46,102 nucleotides of DNA from JANXYW01 sp964458665. Its GTDB lineage: Bacteria; Chloroflexota; Dehalococcoidia; DSTF01; JACRBR01. Each line of letters starts with the position of its first letter. Within the stretch, counting starts at the first letter, position 1. The notes under the pieces are model-generated. The model was not told the DNA's origin and ran no database searches. It saw nothing but the letters and a program-made list of their open reading frames with translations. Of this stretch, positions 31,120 through 40,573 are shown piece after piece. Location: positions 1-46,102 of the forward strand of contig CAYWOO010000128.1 of NCBI GenBank assembly GCA_964458665.1, given 5' to 3'. Position numbers and translations under genes: made by a program.

Positions 31120-32501
31120 CGCCTCCGCAGCCGCTCCAGCACCAGCGGTCCCACGCTGTCCACATCGCCCGCGCCGACCGTGAAGAACACGTCGCCATCA
31201 CGCAGATCCGCGGCGATGCGGTCCGCCGCGTCGTCGAACGCGTCCACATAGACCGCGCGCGGTGACGTCACGACCGCTGCGAGGTCCGCGCCGCTCAGCC
31301 CAGCGCTCTCGTTCTCACGCGCCGCATACGTGTGCGTGATGAACAGTGCGTCCACGCCTTCGAAGCACGTCTTCCACTCATCGAGCAGATACGCCGTCCG
31401 CGTGAACGTGTGCGGCTGGAACAAGAGCACTATGCGCCGGCCAGGGAAACGCTCCCGCGCTGCGGCGATGGTGCCGACGCGCACCTCCGTCGGATGGTGG
31501 GCGTAGTCGTCCATCACTGTCACACCCGCCGCGTCGCCCACGTACTCGAAACGACGCTGCGCGCCCCGGTACGAGGCCAGCGCCGCCTGCATCACGCCGG
31601 TCGCGATGCCGATCGTGCTGCCCGCGGCGATGCCCGCCAGCGCGTTGCTGACGTTGTGCCGCCCCGGCAGCGTGATCGTGAACGACCCGAACGGACGCCC
31701 GTCGCGGCCCACGTCAAAGCTCTGTCCGCTCTCGTGCTGCATGACGCCGCTGGCGCGCCAGTCCGCCGGCCCGTCGATGCCATATGTCTGCACATCGCGC
31801 GCTTCGATGCCGCCGGCCGCGACGGTCTGTCGCACGCGCGCGCTGTCGGCGCACGCGATCACGTGTCCGTCGATGGGCGCGCTCGCCATGAACTGCGCGA
31901 ACGCCGCCGTCATCTCTTCGACCGTGCCGTAGATGTCCAGGTGGTCCGGCTCGATGTTGGTGACGACCGCCAGGTCTGGCGTATAGCTCAGGAACGCGCG
32001 GTCGTACTCGTCAGCCTCGACGACGATGTACTTGCCCTCGCCCGGGGCCGCGTTGCTGCCCAGGCTCCGCACTTCGCCGCCGATCAGGTACGTCGGCGCC
32101 AGCTTCGCCTCGACCAGCATGTGCGCGATCAGGCCGCTCGTCGTTGTCTTGCCGTGCGTGCCTGCGACGGCGATGCTGAAGCGCCCTTCCATCAACCGCG
32201 CCACCATCTCTGCGCGCTTGATCGCGGGGACGCCCAGCCGCCGCGCCTCCGCGATCTCCGGATTGTCGCCCTGCGCCGCTGACGTGAACACGACCAGCTC
32301 CGCGTCGCCGACGTTCTCCGCCGCATGTCCGATCGCGACGCGCACACCCAGCGCGACGAGCTTCTCCGTCATCGCGCTCGCGCGCTGGTCCGAGCCCGTG
32401 ACGCGATGCCCCCACGCATGCAAGATCTGCGCGATCGCCGACATGTGCGCCCCGCCGATGCCGACGAGGTGTACGCGTTCGGGCACGTTCGTTGCCTTCA
32501 C
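31116..32501 (-). CDS. murC: UDP-N-acetylmuramate--L-alanine ligase
   Basis: A 461-residue Mur ligase adding L-Ala to UDP-MurNAc. The N-terminal Rossmann motif VHLVGIGGAHMSAIAQIL, the P-loop VAGTHGKTTTSGL, YIVVEADEYDRAFL, TNIEPDHLDIYG and the C-terminal VMDDYAHHPTEVR are all present. The start is GTG at 32501, overlapping the murG stop (GTGA), and the stop overlaps the murB start (ATGA). Confidence 0.97.
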   Translation of the reverse strand: MKATNVPERVHLVGIGGAHMSAIAQILHAWGHRVTGSDQRASAMTEKLVALGVRVAIGHAAENVGDAELVVFTSAAQGDNPEIAEARRLGVPAIKRAEMVARLMEGRFSIAVAGTHGKTTTSGLIAHMLVEAKLAPTYLIGGEVRSLGSNAAPGEGKYIVVEADEYDRAFLSYTPDLAVVTNIEPDHLDIYGTVEEMTAAFAQFMASAPIDGHVIACADSARVRQTVAAGGIEARDVQTYGIDGPADWRASGVMQHESGQSFDVGRDGRPFGSFTITLPGRHNVSNALAGIAAGSTIGIATGVMQAALASYRGAQRRFEYVGDAAGVTVMDDYAHHPTEVRVGTIAAARERFPGRRIVLLFQPHTFTRTAYLLDEWKTCFEGVDALFITHTYAARENESAGLSGADLAAVVTSPRAVYVDAFDDAADRIAADLRDGDVFFTVGAGDVDSVGPLVLERLRRR

Positions 32502-33595
32502 GCCGCAACCTCCATCAACACGTGCGCGAGGTCGCGTGCCGCATCGGGCCGCGCCAGCCGCTTCGCCGCCGCACGCATGCTCGCCAGCCTCGCATCGTCG
32601 CCGAGCAGTTCGAGCACCGTCGCCGCAAGCTGGTCGAGTTCGCTGTTGCGCAACATCACCGCCGCGCCCTCGGCTTCCAGGTACACCGCGTTCGGCGCTT
32701 GCGACCACCCTTCGTACTCGCCCGGCACCAGCACGCCGGGCGTGCCCGCCGCCGGCAGCTCACCCAGCGTCGATGCGCCGGAGCGCGCCACAACAAGGTC
32801 CGCCGCGATAAGCGCAGCCGGCATGTCGGGCAGGTAGCCGCGCACGTGGTAACGAGTCTGCTGGTCCGGCGTCAGTCGCGCCCGCTGCTCGTTGGCCGCC
32901 CCTTCATCCGCCACGCCGGCCACGTGCAGCACGTCGCATCGCTCCAGCAGTTGCGGCAGCGCCGCCCAGATCGCGGCGTTGATCGTGCGCGCGCCCAGGC
33001 TCCCCGCCGTCACGAGCAACACCTTCCCGTCCAGCGGCAGCCGGAGGCGCGCGCGCGCCGCAGCTCGGTCGAGCGTCCAGAACTCATCCCGCACGGGGTA
33101 GCCGACGACGGACGTCTTCTTCGCCGGCAAGTACGCCAGCGCGCGCTCGGATGTCGTCGTCATCTTTGTCGCCAGCCGCGAGAGCAGTCGCACCGCCCAC
33201 CCCGGCGTTACGTCGGGCAAGTACACAACCAGCGGCCGCCGCAACAGCCGTGCCGCTACGCCCACCGGTACGCTGGCGTAGCCGCCCGTCGCGAACACCG
33301 CGTTCGGCTTGAAGCGCAGCACGATCCATGTCGACTGTGCGACGCCCCACGCCAGCCGCATCGCGTTGCGCGCGAACGTCAGCGGCGACGAGACGCGTAG
33401 CGCACCCGCAGAGATCGTACGGAAGGCGATGCCCTCCGACGGCACGATCGTCTCGTCGACGCGGCCGCGGACACCGATGTACAGCATCTCCAGGGTGTCG
33501 CCCGCTGCGATTACTTCCGCCTCCAGCGCGCGGGCGACGCAGAGGCCGGGGTACACGTGACCGCCGGTGCCGCCGCCTGCGAGTATCACCCTCAC
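32498..33595 (-). CDS. murG: Lipid II synthase MurG
   Basis: A 365-residue glycosyltransferase that adds GlcNAc to lipid I. It starts at a GTG overlapping ftsW by four bases (GTGA) with MRVILAGGGTGGHVYPGL. ATGGYASVPVGVAA, LLVTAGSLGARTIN and VARSGASTLGELPAAGTPGVLVP are the second, third and fourth conserved blocks. The HEQN motif of most MurG is replaced by YLPD (VVYLPDVTPGWAV), apparently a lineage trait rather than damage, because flanking residues are intact. Confidence 0.95.
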   Translation of the reverse strand: MRVILAGGGTGGHVYPGLCVARALEAEVIAAGDTLEMLYIGVRGRVDETIVPSEGIAFRTISAGALRVSSPLTFARNAMRLAWGVAQSTWIVLRFKPNAVFATGGYASVPVGVAARLLRRPLVVYLPDVTPGWAVRLLSRLATKMTTTSERALAYLPAKKTSVVGYPVRDEFWTLDRAAARARLRLPLDGKVLLVTAGSLGARTINAAIWAALPQLLERCDVLHVAGVADEGAANEQRARLTPDQQTRYHVRGYLPDMPAALIAADLVVARSGASTLGELPAAGTPGVLVPGEYEGWSQAPNAVYLEAEGAAVMLRNSELDQLAATVLELLGDDARLASMRAAAKRLARPDAARDLAHVLMEVAA

Positions 33596-34860
33596 CGCGC
33601 TCCCTTCCGGTCCGTCGCGCGTTCCAGCCAGCTCCGCGCCTCACTGCGGCGTTTCGCGCTCGACGTCTTGCGCGCCGGTCGCACGATCTTGTCCGAACCG
33701 TCGACCGCTTGCGGCCGTTGCCCGACTGACTTCGCATCGACGCCGAAGCGCGACACGCTGAGGAGAATGCCGACGCCCGCCATCATCGCCAGCAGCGCAG
33801 AACCGCCATAACTCAGGAACGGCAGAGGGATACCCGTCAGCGGAATAGTGCGTGTGATGCCGCCGATGTTGATCAGCGTCTGGAAGCCGATCCACGAAAC
33901 GATCCCCACGGCCAGCAACGAGCCGAAATCGTCGCGCGCGCGGAAGACCACGCGGAATCCGCGGATGATCAGCAGTGCGAACAGCAGCAAGACGACGGCG
34001 CAGCCGATGAACCCCATCTCCTCGCCGATGATGGCGAAGATGCCGTCGGTGTGCGCGCCCGGCACATAGAAGAACTTCTGCCGGCTCGCGCCCAACCCCA
34101 ACCCATGTACGCCGCCGCTGCCCAGCGCGATCAGCAACTGCAGCGTCTGGAACCCGCGCCCGCTCGGATCGTCCTCCGCACTGATGAACGCGAAAATGCG
34201 GTCGGCTCGATACTCACCCGTCGCGATCAGCATCGACGCCGCGATGCTGCCGATACCGCCGAACGCTGCGAGATGTGTCAGCGACGCACCTGCGACAAAC
34301 ACCAGCGTACCCGTCGTCAGCACCACGACGATCGTCGTACCCAGATCCGGCTCGAGCATGATCAGCCCGGCGGCGATGCCGACGAGCACCACGAACGGCG
34401 CGAACCCCGTCCAGAAGTCCTTCACGTTCTCGCCGCGCCCCGCCAGCCATGCCGAGACGTAGATGATCAGTGCCAGCTTCGCGAACTCGCTCGGCTGCAG
34501 GGGCGGAATTGGCCCGCCGATCTTGAGCCAACGCGTGGCCCCGTTGCTCTCCAGTCCGATGCCCGGAACGAGCACGGCCGCCAGGCTCAACAGCGCGCCC
34601 AACATCAACAGCGGGCTGATGACGCGCAGCTGCCGATAGTCGCTCTTCATCAGCACCCACATCACCACGGCGCCGACGATGGCGAACATCACCTGGCGCA
34701 GCAGGAAATAGTTGGCGTCGCCAAACTCCAGCAGCCCCAACGCAAAGCTGGAGCTGTAAACCGCCACCACGCCCATCACGACGAGCACGCCGACCGAAAC
34801 CATGATCACGTAGTCGGGTCCACTCGTCCGCAAACGAGAAGGATGCGCGGTGATGCCCAT
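33592..34860 (-). CDS. ftsW: Lipid II polymerase / division protein FtsW
   Basis: A 422-residue SEDS-family glycosyltransferase with about ten TM spans that polymerises septal glycan with FtsI. LQPSEFAKLALIIYVSAW, LIMLEPDLGTTIVVVLT, YRADRIFAFISAEDDPSGRG, the large periplasmic loop with FFYVPGAHTDGIFAIIGEE, and the late GITRTIPLTGIPLPFLSYGG are signature blocks. The ATG at 34860 overlaps the murD stop by one base (TGATG). The C-terminus is a basic, probably cytoplasmic tail of about 55 residues. Confidence 0.96.
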   Translation of the reverse strand: MGITAHPSRLRTSGPDYVIMVSVGVLVVMGVVAVYSSSFALGLLEFGDANYFLLRQVMFAIVGAVVMWVLMKSDYRQLRVISPLLMLGALLSLAAVLVPGIGLESNGATRWLKIGGPIPPLQPSEFAKLALIIYVSAWLAGRGENVKDFWTGFAPFVVLVGIAAGLIMLEPDLGTTIVVVLTTGTLVFVAGASLTHLAAFGGIGSIAASMLIATGEYRADRIFAFISAEDDPSGRGFQTLQLLIALGSGGVHGLGLGASRQKFFYVPGAHTDGIFAIIGEEMGFIGCAVVLLLFALLIIRGFRVVFRARDDFGSLLAVGIVSWIGFQTLINIGGITRTIPLTGIPLPFLSYGGSALLAMMAGVGILLSVSRFGVDAKSVGQRPQAVDGSDKIVRPARKTSSAKRRSEARSWLERATDRKGAR

Positions 34861-36284
34861 CAGCGCCCCTCCCCGTCCACGTCCGTGCCGCGGACTTTCA
34901 GCCCGCCCACCAACCGCCGAAACTCGTCGCCGCGCTCCTCGAAGTTCGCGTACGCGTCGAAGCTCGTGCACGCTGGCGACAGCAGTACAACGTCGCCCGC
35001 GCCCGCCATACTGCGCGCCTCGACCACCGCAGCCGCCAGCGTGGCGACGCGCGCCGTTTGCGGCTGCTCGTCCGGCGATACCGACGCGGCATGCGCCTCG
35101 ACCGCCGCTTCCAGCAGCGCTCCGTCCGCGCCGAAGAAGACGATGCCCACGCAGCGCCGCAGTGCCTCCTGTGCCAGCTCGTCGAGCGGCAGATGCTTGT
35201 CCTTGCCACCCAGCAGCAGGACGATCGGCTCGTCGAACGAGCGGATGCCCGCGAGCGTGCGGTCTGGCGTTGTCGCGATGCTGTCATTGACGTAACGCAC
35301 GCCGTCGACCTCACCGACGACCTCCAGCCGATGCGGCACACCCTTGAACGAGCGGATCGCCTGCGCGATCGCATCGACGTCGACTCCGGCAGCCGCGGCG
35401 ATGGCCACCGCGGCCAGCACGTTCGCGACGTTGTGCATCCCCGGCAGTGGAATCCCTTCGAGCGGCAGCACCATCGTCTCGACGCTCTCGTGCCGCAGAA
35501 AGACCGCTCGATCCTGCACGAAGGCGCCGTTCGCCGGCACGCCCTCGCCGAGGGTGAAGAACGAAGTCCGCGCCGGCGTGACGTCGGCCATCCCGGCGCT
35601 GAGAGGCTCATCCAGGTTCAGCACGACATAATCATCCGGCGTTTGGTACTGGACGAGTTTCTGCTTCAGCGCGACGTACTCGTTCCACGAAAACTGATCC
35701 AGGTGATTGGGTGTGACATTCAGTACGGCCGCGATGTGTGGGCTCCGGTCGACGAGTTGAAGCTGGGTGTGGCTGATTTCCATAACGGTCCACGTCCGCT
35801 CGTCAATGCCGTCGAGCAGGCCCAGCAGGCCGACGCCGATGTTCCCGCCGACCCGATACGCGCGGCCGTCCGCAGCCATCATCGCAGCGACGAGGCTTGT
35901 CGTGGTCGTCTTGCCACTGCTACCGGTGATGCCGATGGTCGGCCCCGGGCAGCGTTCGAGGAAGTAACGGGTCATCGAGCTGACGGGCACTCCGCGCTCG
36001 CGCGCAGCTTCGAGAACGGGGAGGGTCAGGGGCACGGACTGGGAGGCGAAGATGATATCGCTCTGGGCGATGTCCTCTACACGCTGCGGCCGGCCAACTG
36101 CGTATTCGATAGGTAGGCCCTCGAGCTCCGTCATGCGCTCGGTGAGGGCAGCGGGAGATTTGGAATCGAAAACCGTGACGGTCGCGCCGTGCGTTGCCGC
36201 GTACCGCGCTACATCGACGCCTTCGATACCGAGACCGATCACGGTCACCCGTTTCCCCACCAGGAAGTCTCGCTCACCTGTCAT
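34860..36284 (-). CDS. murD: UDP-N-acetylmuramoylalanine--D-glutamate ligase
   Basis: A 474-residue Mur ligase adding D-Glu. VTVIGLGIEGVDVARYA opens the UDP-binding domain; the P-loop is GITGSSGKTTTTSL, followed by GGNIGVGLL, LNVTPNHLDQFSW, VNDSIATTPDRTLAGI and LLGGKDKHLPLDEL. It is separated from mraY by 52 bp. A TTGACA with a TATGAC 17 bp away overlaps its start codon, so an extra promoter inside the cluster is possible. Confidence 0.97.
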   Translation of the reverse strand: MTGERDFLVGKRVTVIGLGIEGVDVARYAATHGATVTVFDSKSPAALTERMTELEGLPIEYAVGRPQRVEDIAQSDIIFASQSVPLTLPVLEAARERGVPVSSMTRYFLERCPGPTIGITGSSGKTTTTSLVAAMMAADGRAYRVGGNIGVGLLGLLDGIDERTWTVMEISHTQLQLVDRSPHIAAVLNVTPNHLDQFSWNEYVALKQKLVQYQTPDDYVVLNLDEPLSAGMADVTPARTSFFTLGEGVPANGAFVQDRAVFLRHESVETMVLPLEGIPLPGMHNVANVLAAVAIAAAAGVDVDAIAQAIRSFKGVPHRLEVVGEVDGVRYVNDSIATTPDRTLAGIRSFDEPIVLLLGGKDKHLPLDELAQEALRRCVGIVFFGADGALLEAAVEAHAASVSPDEQPQTARVATLAAAVVEARSMAGAGDVVLLSPACTSFDAYANFEERGDEFRRLVGGLKVRGTDVDGEGR

Positions 36285-36308
36285 ATCACGTTATCAATTC
36301 CTTGTCAA
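36280..36308 (-). promoter_or_regulatory. Candidate internal dcw promoter at murD
   Basis: On the minus strand TTGACA (36303-36308) and TATGAC (36280-36285) are separated by 17 bp. The -10 overlaps the murD ATG, so transcription would begin inside murD and favour ftsW and later genes, or murD from a later start. Confidence 0.3.
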
Positions 36309-36336
36309 GCAACGGCCGCACCCATTTCGAAGCTCG

Positions 36337-37305
36337 TCACCACGCGGCAAGCGCTACCCCCGCCATCGCCCCCACCACACCCAGCACGATGAATCGTGCC
36401 GTCACCGTCGTCTCGTGCCAACCGAGCTTTTCGAAGTGGTGATGGATAGGCGCCATGCGGAACACGCGCTTGCCGCGCAGCCGGAACGACCCGATCTGGA
36501 TCACGTCCGCCAGAATGTTCGTTGCGAACACCACGCCGATCACCGGAACGAGCAGCCACCATCCCGTCATCAGCGCCACAACGGCCAGCGAGCCGCCCAG
36601 CGCGATCGCGCCCGTATCGCCCATGAAGATCCGCGCCGGATATGCGTTCCAGTACAGAAATCCCAGCAGCGCGCCCACGGTCACGAAGCAAAACGTCGCG
36701 ACGCCTGTCTGGTGCTGCATCAGCGCGATGGCGCCGAACGCAGCGAACGCCACCGCCGACGTGGCGCCGCACAGCATGTCCAGCCCGTCCGTCACGCCAA
36801 CAGCGCTCGTCGTCGCGATGATCACGAACGCGGCAACGATGATGTACAGCGGCCCCATGTCGTACGAGCCGACGTGATGCGGCGCGAGTAGCAGCGGCGC
36901 ATCGATGCGGTCGTACAGCACCCACGCTGCAATGATCCCGACCGCCGCATAGCCGATGAGCTTGAGAATCATGCTCTTGCGATCGTGTGCTTCGCGCTGC
37001 CCCCGATCGACCAGCGTGCCGAGATCGTCGTAGAGGCCGATCGCGCAGAACACCAGCATCACGCCCAGCGGCAGCCACACGTCACGGTCCTTCGGTATCG
37101 CGGCGACCAGCGTGAACGCCGCGCTCACGCCGACGATCAGCAGGCCGCCCAGCGTCGGCGTCCCCGCTTTCGAGAGATGCGACTCCGGCCCGTCCGTGCT
37201 GATCGCCTTACCGATATTGCGCTGACGCAAGAACGAAACGAACGGTCCGCCCATCACGGCCGATACGATCGCAGCGAGGCACCCGAAGAGCAGCGCGTAC
37301 GTCAC
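36337..37305 (-). CDS. mraY: Phospho-N-acetylmuramoyl-pentapeptide transferase MraY
   Basis: A 322-residue polytopic membrane enzyme making lipid I from UDP-MurNAc-pentapeptide and undecaprenyl phosphate. GTPTLGGLLIV, GLYDDLGTLVD (Asp pair), GVTDGLDMLCG, ARIFMGDTGAIALGG and the cytoplasmic HHH motif in FRMAPIHHHFEKLGW are present; about ten TM spans. The start is GTG at 37305 overlapping the murF stop (GTGA). The usual NLTDGLDGL reads GVTDGLDML, a mild variant. Confidence 0.96.
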   Translation of the reverse strand: MTYALLFGCLAAIVSAVMGGPFVSFLRQRNIGKAISTDGPESHLSKAGTPTLGGLLIVGVSAAFTLVAAIPKDRDVWLPLGVMLVFCAIGLYDDLGTLVDRGQREAHDRKSMILKLIGYAAVGIIAAWVLYDRIDAPLLLAPHHVGSYDMGPLYIIVAAFVIIATTSAVGVTDGLDMLCGATSAVAFAAFGAIALMQHQTGVATFCFVTVGALLGFLYWNAYPARIFMGDTGAIALGGSLAVVALMTGWWLLVPVIGVVFATNILADVIQIGSFRLRGKRVFRMAPIHHHFEKLGWHETTVTARFIVLGVVGAMAGVALAAW

Positions 37306-38663
37306 GCCTCGACCTCCAACTCTCTGACAACCGTCTCAAGCTCGAGCGCGCGTGATCCCTTCACCAGCACCACGTCGCCCGGCGAAAGCTGCGGCAGCAG
37401 CGCCGGCGCGATCTCGGACTTGTCCATCACGATATGTACGTCGCCGTGCCCGGCCTGGAACGCGGCGTCGCCGATCCAGCGCCCCAGGTCGCCCACCGCG
37501 AAGATCACGTCGGCGATCTCCGCGGCGCGGCGGCCGACCTGGATGTGGCCGTCGTGCCCGGCATCGCCCAGTTCACGCATATCGCCCAACACCGCGAATT
37601 TGCGTCCCGCTACTTCGCCGAGCAGATCGAGGGCCGCGCGCATCGAGTCCGGGCTCGCGTTGTACGTGTCATCGATGATCGTCGAACCGTTGAAGCCGTG
37701 ATGCGCGGTGAGGCGCGTTGGGATATGTGTCTCCGTCAGCGCCTCGGCGATGTCGTCCAGAGCGATGCCGTCGACGATTCCAGCCGCCGCGGCAGCGAGT
37801 GCGTTGTGCACCATCGCCCGTCCCGGCAGCCGCGAGTACACAGCCGCGCGATTGCCTTCGTGTACCAGCGTGAAGCGCACGCCGGCCAGTCCGCGGCTGT
37901 CGATGTCCTCCGCTCGTACATCCGCCTCGGTGGACAGTCCGTACGTGATCACGTTGGCATTCGTCCGCTCCGCCAACGCCGCCACGCGCGGATCGTCGGC
38001 GTTGAGGATCGCATCGCCGTCCGCCGGAAGCGCTTCCACCAGCTCTGCCTTCGCGTCGGCGATCGCTTCGATGCTACCGAGCCGCTCCATATGCGACGGG
38101 CCGATGTTCGTGACGATGCCCACGTTCGGCTGCGCGATGTCGCAAAGGAGGGCGATTTCGCCCAGCGCCCACATCCCCATCTCCAACACTGCGCGATTGT
38201 GCTTTCGCGTCGCCTCGAGCAGCACCAGCGGCAGGCCGATCTCGCTGTTCAGGTTGCCTTCGTTCTTCAGCACGTGATAGCTGATGTCCAACACCGCGGC
38301 CGTTAACTCTTTCGTCGTCGTCTTGCCTACGCTGCCGGTCACGGCGATCACGCGCAGCCGCGGGCGCGATGCGCGTCGCAGGCGCGCCAGATCCTGTAGG
38401 GCCAGCAAGGCGTGCGGCACGACGTACTGCGCGATGTCCGCCTCCACCGCTCGCTCGACAATCGCCGCGGCCGCGCCGCGCTGCGCCGCATCGCCCACGA
38501 AGTCATGGCCGTCGACGTTGTCGCCCTTCAGCGCGACGAAGATGTCGCCGCGCCCCGCTTTGCGCGAATCGACCACGGCGTGCCGGAACCGCATCGGGCC
38601 GACGGAGGGCGCGCGGATCAGCGCGGGGCGCAGTGCGGTGGCGAGTTCCTTCGCGGTGATCAT
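37302..38663 (-). CDS. murF: UDP-MurNAc-tripeptide--D-Ala-D-Ala ligase MurF
   Basis: A 453-residue Mur ligase adding D-Ala-D-Ala. FRHAVVDSRKAGRGDIFVAL and GHDFVGDAAQRGAAAAIV are the N-terminal domain; VIAVTGSVGKTTTKELTAAV the P-loop; LEMGMWALGEIALLCDIAQP, TNIGPSHMERLGS and IIDDTYNASPDSMRAALDLL the MurF-specific blocks. The ATG at 38663 (MITAKELATAL) is preferred; an ATG at 38774 would add a low-complexity tail. ftsI lies 142 bp upstream; murE, normally between them, is absent. Confidence 0.96.
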   Translation of the reverse strand: MITAKELATALRPALIRAPSVGPMRFRHAVVDSRKAGRGDIFVALKGDNVDGHDFVGDAAQRGAAAAIVERAVEADIAQYVVPHALLALQDLARLRRASRPRLRVIAVTGSVGKTTTKELTAAVLDISYHVLKNEGNLNSEIGLPLVLLEATRKHNRAVLEMGMWALGEIALLCDIAQPNVGIVTNIGPSHMERLGSIEAIADAKAELVEALPADGDAILNADDPRVAALAERTNANVITYGLSTEADVRAEDIDSRGLAGVRFTLVHEGNRAAVYSRLPGRAMVHNALAAAAAGIVDGIALDDIAEALTETHIPTRLTAHHGFNGSTIIDDTYNASPDSMRAALDLLGEVAGRKFAVLGDMRELGDAGHDGHIQVGRRAAEIADVIFAVGDLGRWIGDAAFQAGHGDVHIVMDKSEIAPALLPQLSPGDVVLVKGSRALELETVVRELEVEA

Positions 38664-38694
38664 GTTCGGTGCCGGCCTGCCAGCGGCATCGTGT

Positions 38695-38711
38695 GGTGCG
38701 GCTGCCGCACC
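38695..38711. repeat. Odd palindrome in the ftsI-murF gap
   Basis: GGTGCGGC, centre T, GCCGCACC. It lies in the 142-bp gap where murE would usually be. No T-run follows on either strand. Confidence 0.5.
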
Positions 38712-38805
38712 CTCATGAAGTTTTCTGCTTCGACTACTGCTCGGCCGCGATTGCGCCGCCGCGGGCGCCGTCACGGTGTCGATCCGTGTGTGTGCGCCGA
38801 ATGCG

Positions 38806-40539
38806 CTACTGGCCCGTCGCGACGAGCTGCGGGCCGTCCGGCTTCACGCCGAGATATGCGAGGATGCTGGGCGCGAGGTCGGCGAATACGGGCGCCGAAA
38901 CCTGGCCGCCAAGCCGGTCTTCTTTGAAGTCCAGCTTCACCAGGACGATGATCTTCGGGTCGCTCACGGGCGCAAAGCCGATGAACGAGGCGACGTTGCC
39001 GTCGCGCACGGCGCCATCGGCCAGGGTCGCTCCCGTCGTCGTGCCCGTCTTGCCGGCGACGTGATAGCCCTTGATCGCCGCCAAATGCCCGGGATTGCCC
39101 TCGACAACTTGATTCATCATATCGGTTACTGTTGCCGCCGTTTGCTCGCTCATCACCTGCCGGACAACGACGGGACTGAACGCGCGCGGCCCTTCCGGCG
39201 TCTCCATCTCGCGTACAACGTACGGCCGCATCAACCTGCCGCCGTTCGAAATCGATGCGATCGCCGTGATCACCTGCAGCGGCGTTGCCGCGATGCCCTG
39301 GCCGAAGCTGTTCGTCGCGAGGTCGACCTCCGTCCAGTCCGGATCGGTGTTTGGGCGCACCAGGCCATCCGGTTCGCCGCCCAACCCCACGTGCGTCGCC
39401 TCCCCGATGCCGAAATTCCGCATGTAGCGGTAGAAGGCGTCCGGCCCGATCAGCCCGCTCATCCACACCGCACCGGTGTTCAGGCTGCGCCGCAGGATCT
39501 GCGTCACCGACGTGACGCCGTTCACGCTGTAGTCCCAGTTGCGGATCGTCGATGGCCCGATGTACGCCGCGCCGATATCGTCGTATGTGCTCTCGGGCGT
39601 CACCAGCCCCAGGTCGATCGCCATCGACGCTGTCAGCGTCTTGAACACGGACCCAGGCTCGTACACGTCCGTTACTGCGCGGTCACGGAAGAGCGCCTGG
39701 TCCGGATGATTCAGGTCCAGATGCGAGAGCTTGAAGCCGGGATTACTCGCGATCGCCAGCAGGGCGCCCGTCTTCGGCTCCATCACGATGATCGACCCGC
39801 CCAGCGCGCCCGTCGTGGCGATCTGGAGATCCAGCTCGCCTTCGACGAGCCGCTGGATGTAGCGGTCGATCGTCAGTTTGATGTCGCCGCCCGCCTTCGG
39901 CGCCTGGCCGATGCGCTCGGCGCCCAGCGAAAGCTTATTGCCGATGCTGTCCCGTTCGAAGTAGATCGTGCCCGGAATGCCGCCCAGCTCGCGGTCGAAG
40001 TCGCGCTCAACGCCGGTCAGCCCCGCGTGGTCCCGGCCAACGAAGCCCAGCAGCGTCGACGCAAGGTCGCCTTCCGGATAGAAGCGCTTGGTTGTCTGCA
40101 CCATCCGCAGGCCCGGGGCGTCGGCGTCATGCAGCAACGCACCCTTCGCGAAGTCCAGACCCGCGTACGCAAGGTAGAGTCCCTTGTCTTCCTTCCGCAC
40201 CTCGTTCACGAGATCATCCGGCTTCTGGCCGATCAGCGGTGCAATCGTCGCGGCCGACCTGCGGGCATCGTCCAGGCTCTGCCAGTCCGCGCGATTGACG
40301 AACACATCGAACGCGTCGACTGTCGTAGCCAGCGGATAGCCGTTGCGGTCAAGGATTGCGCCGCGCTCGGCGCGGACTTCCTGCTGCCCGAAGTGTTCGT
40401 TGTTCGCCTCGGCGCGATAGTGGTCGGCGTGTACCAGCTGCACATAGGCGATGCGCGCCGTCAGCGTCGCGCCCCCCAGCGCGAAGACCGCGGCGAGCGC
40501 CCAAAGACGCCCATTCATCCGCCCGCGCTGTCCGAACAT
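38806..40539 (-). CDS. ftsI: Septal peptidoglycan transpeptidase FtsI (PBP3-type)
   Basis: A 577-residue class B penicillin-binding protein. A short cytoplasmic tail and one TM span (about 11-31) precede the dimerisation domain. The transpeptidase domain has the three catalytic motifs S297-V-F-K300, S352-L-N354 and K497-T-G. There is no PASTA domain at the C-terminus (ends GPQLVATGQ). The position between ftsL and murF fixes it as the divisome enzyme rather than PBP2, which is present separately at 44631. Spacing to ftsL is 34 bp. Confidence 0.96.
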   Translation of the reverse strand: MFGQRGRMNGRLWALAAVFALGGATLTARIAYVQLVHADHYRAEANNEHFGQQEVRAERGAILDRNGYPLATTVDAFDVFVNRADWQSLDDARRSAATIAPLIGQKPDDLVNEVRKEDKGLYLAYAGLDFAKGALLHDADAPGLRMVQTTKRFYPEGDLASTLLGFVGRDHAGLTGVERDFDRELGGIPGTIYFERDSIGNKLSLGAERIGQAPKAGGDIKLTIDRYIQRLVEGELDLQIATTGALGGSIIVMEPKTGALLAIASNPGFKLSHLDLNHPDQALFRDRAVTDVYEPGSVFKTLTASMAIDLGLVTPESTYDDIGAAYIGPSTIRNWDYSVNGVTSVTQILRRSLNTGAVWMSGLIGPDAFYRYMRNFGIGEATHVGLGGEPDGLVRPNTDPDWTEVDLATNSFGQGIAATPLQVITAIASISNGGRLMRPYVVREMETPEGPRAFSPVVVRQVMSEQTAATVTDMMNQVVEGNPGHLAAIKGYHVAGKTGTTTGATLADGAVRDGNVASFIGFAPVSDPKIIVLVKLDFKEDRLGGQVSAPVFADLAPSILAYLGVKPDGPQLVATGQ

Positions 40540-40573
40540 CTACTCCCTCATTCCGAGCCAAACGTCTCGTGCG

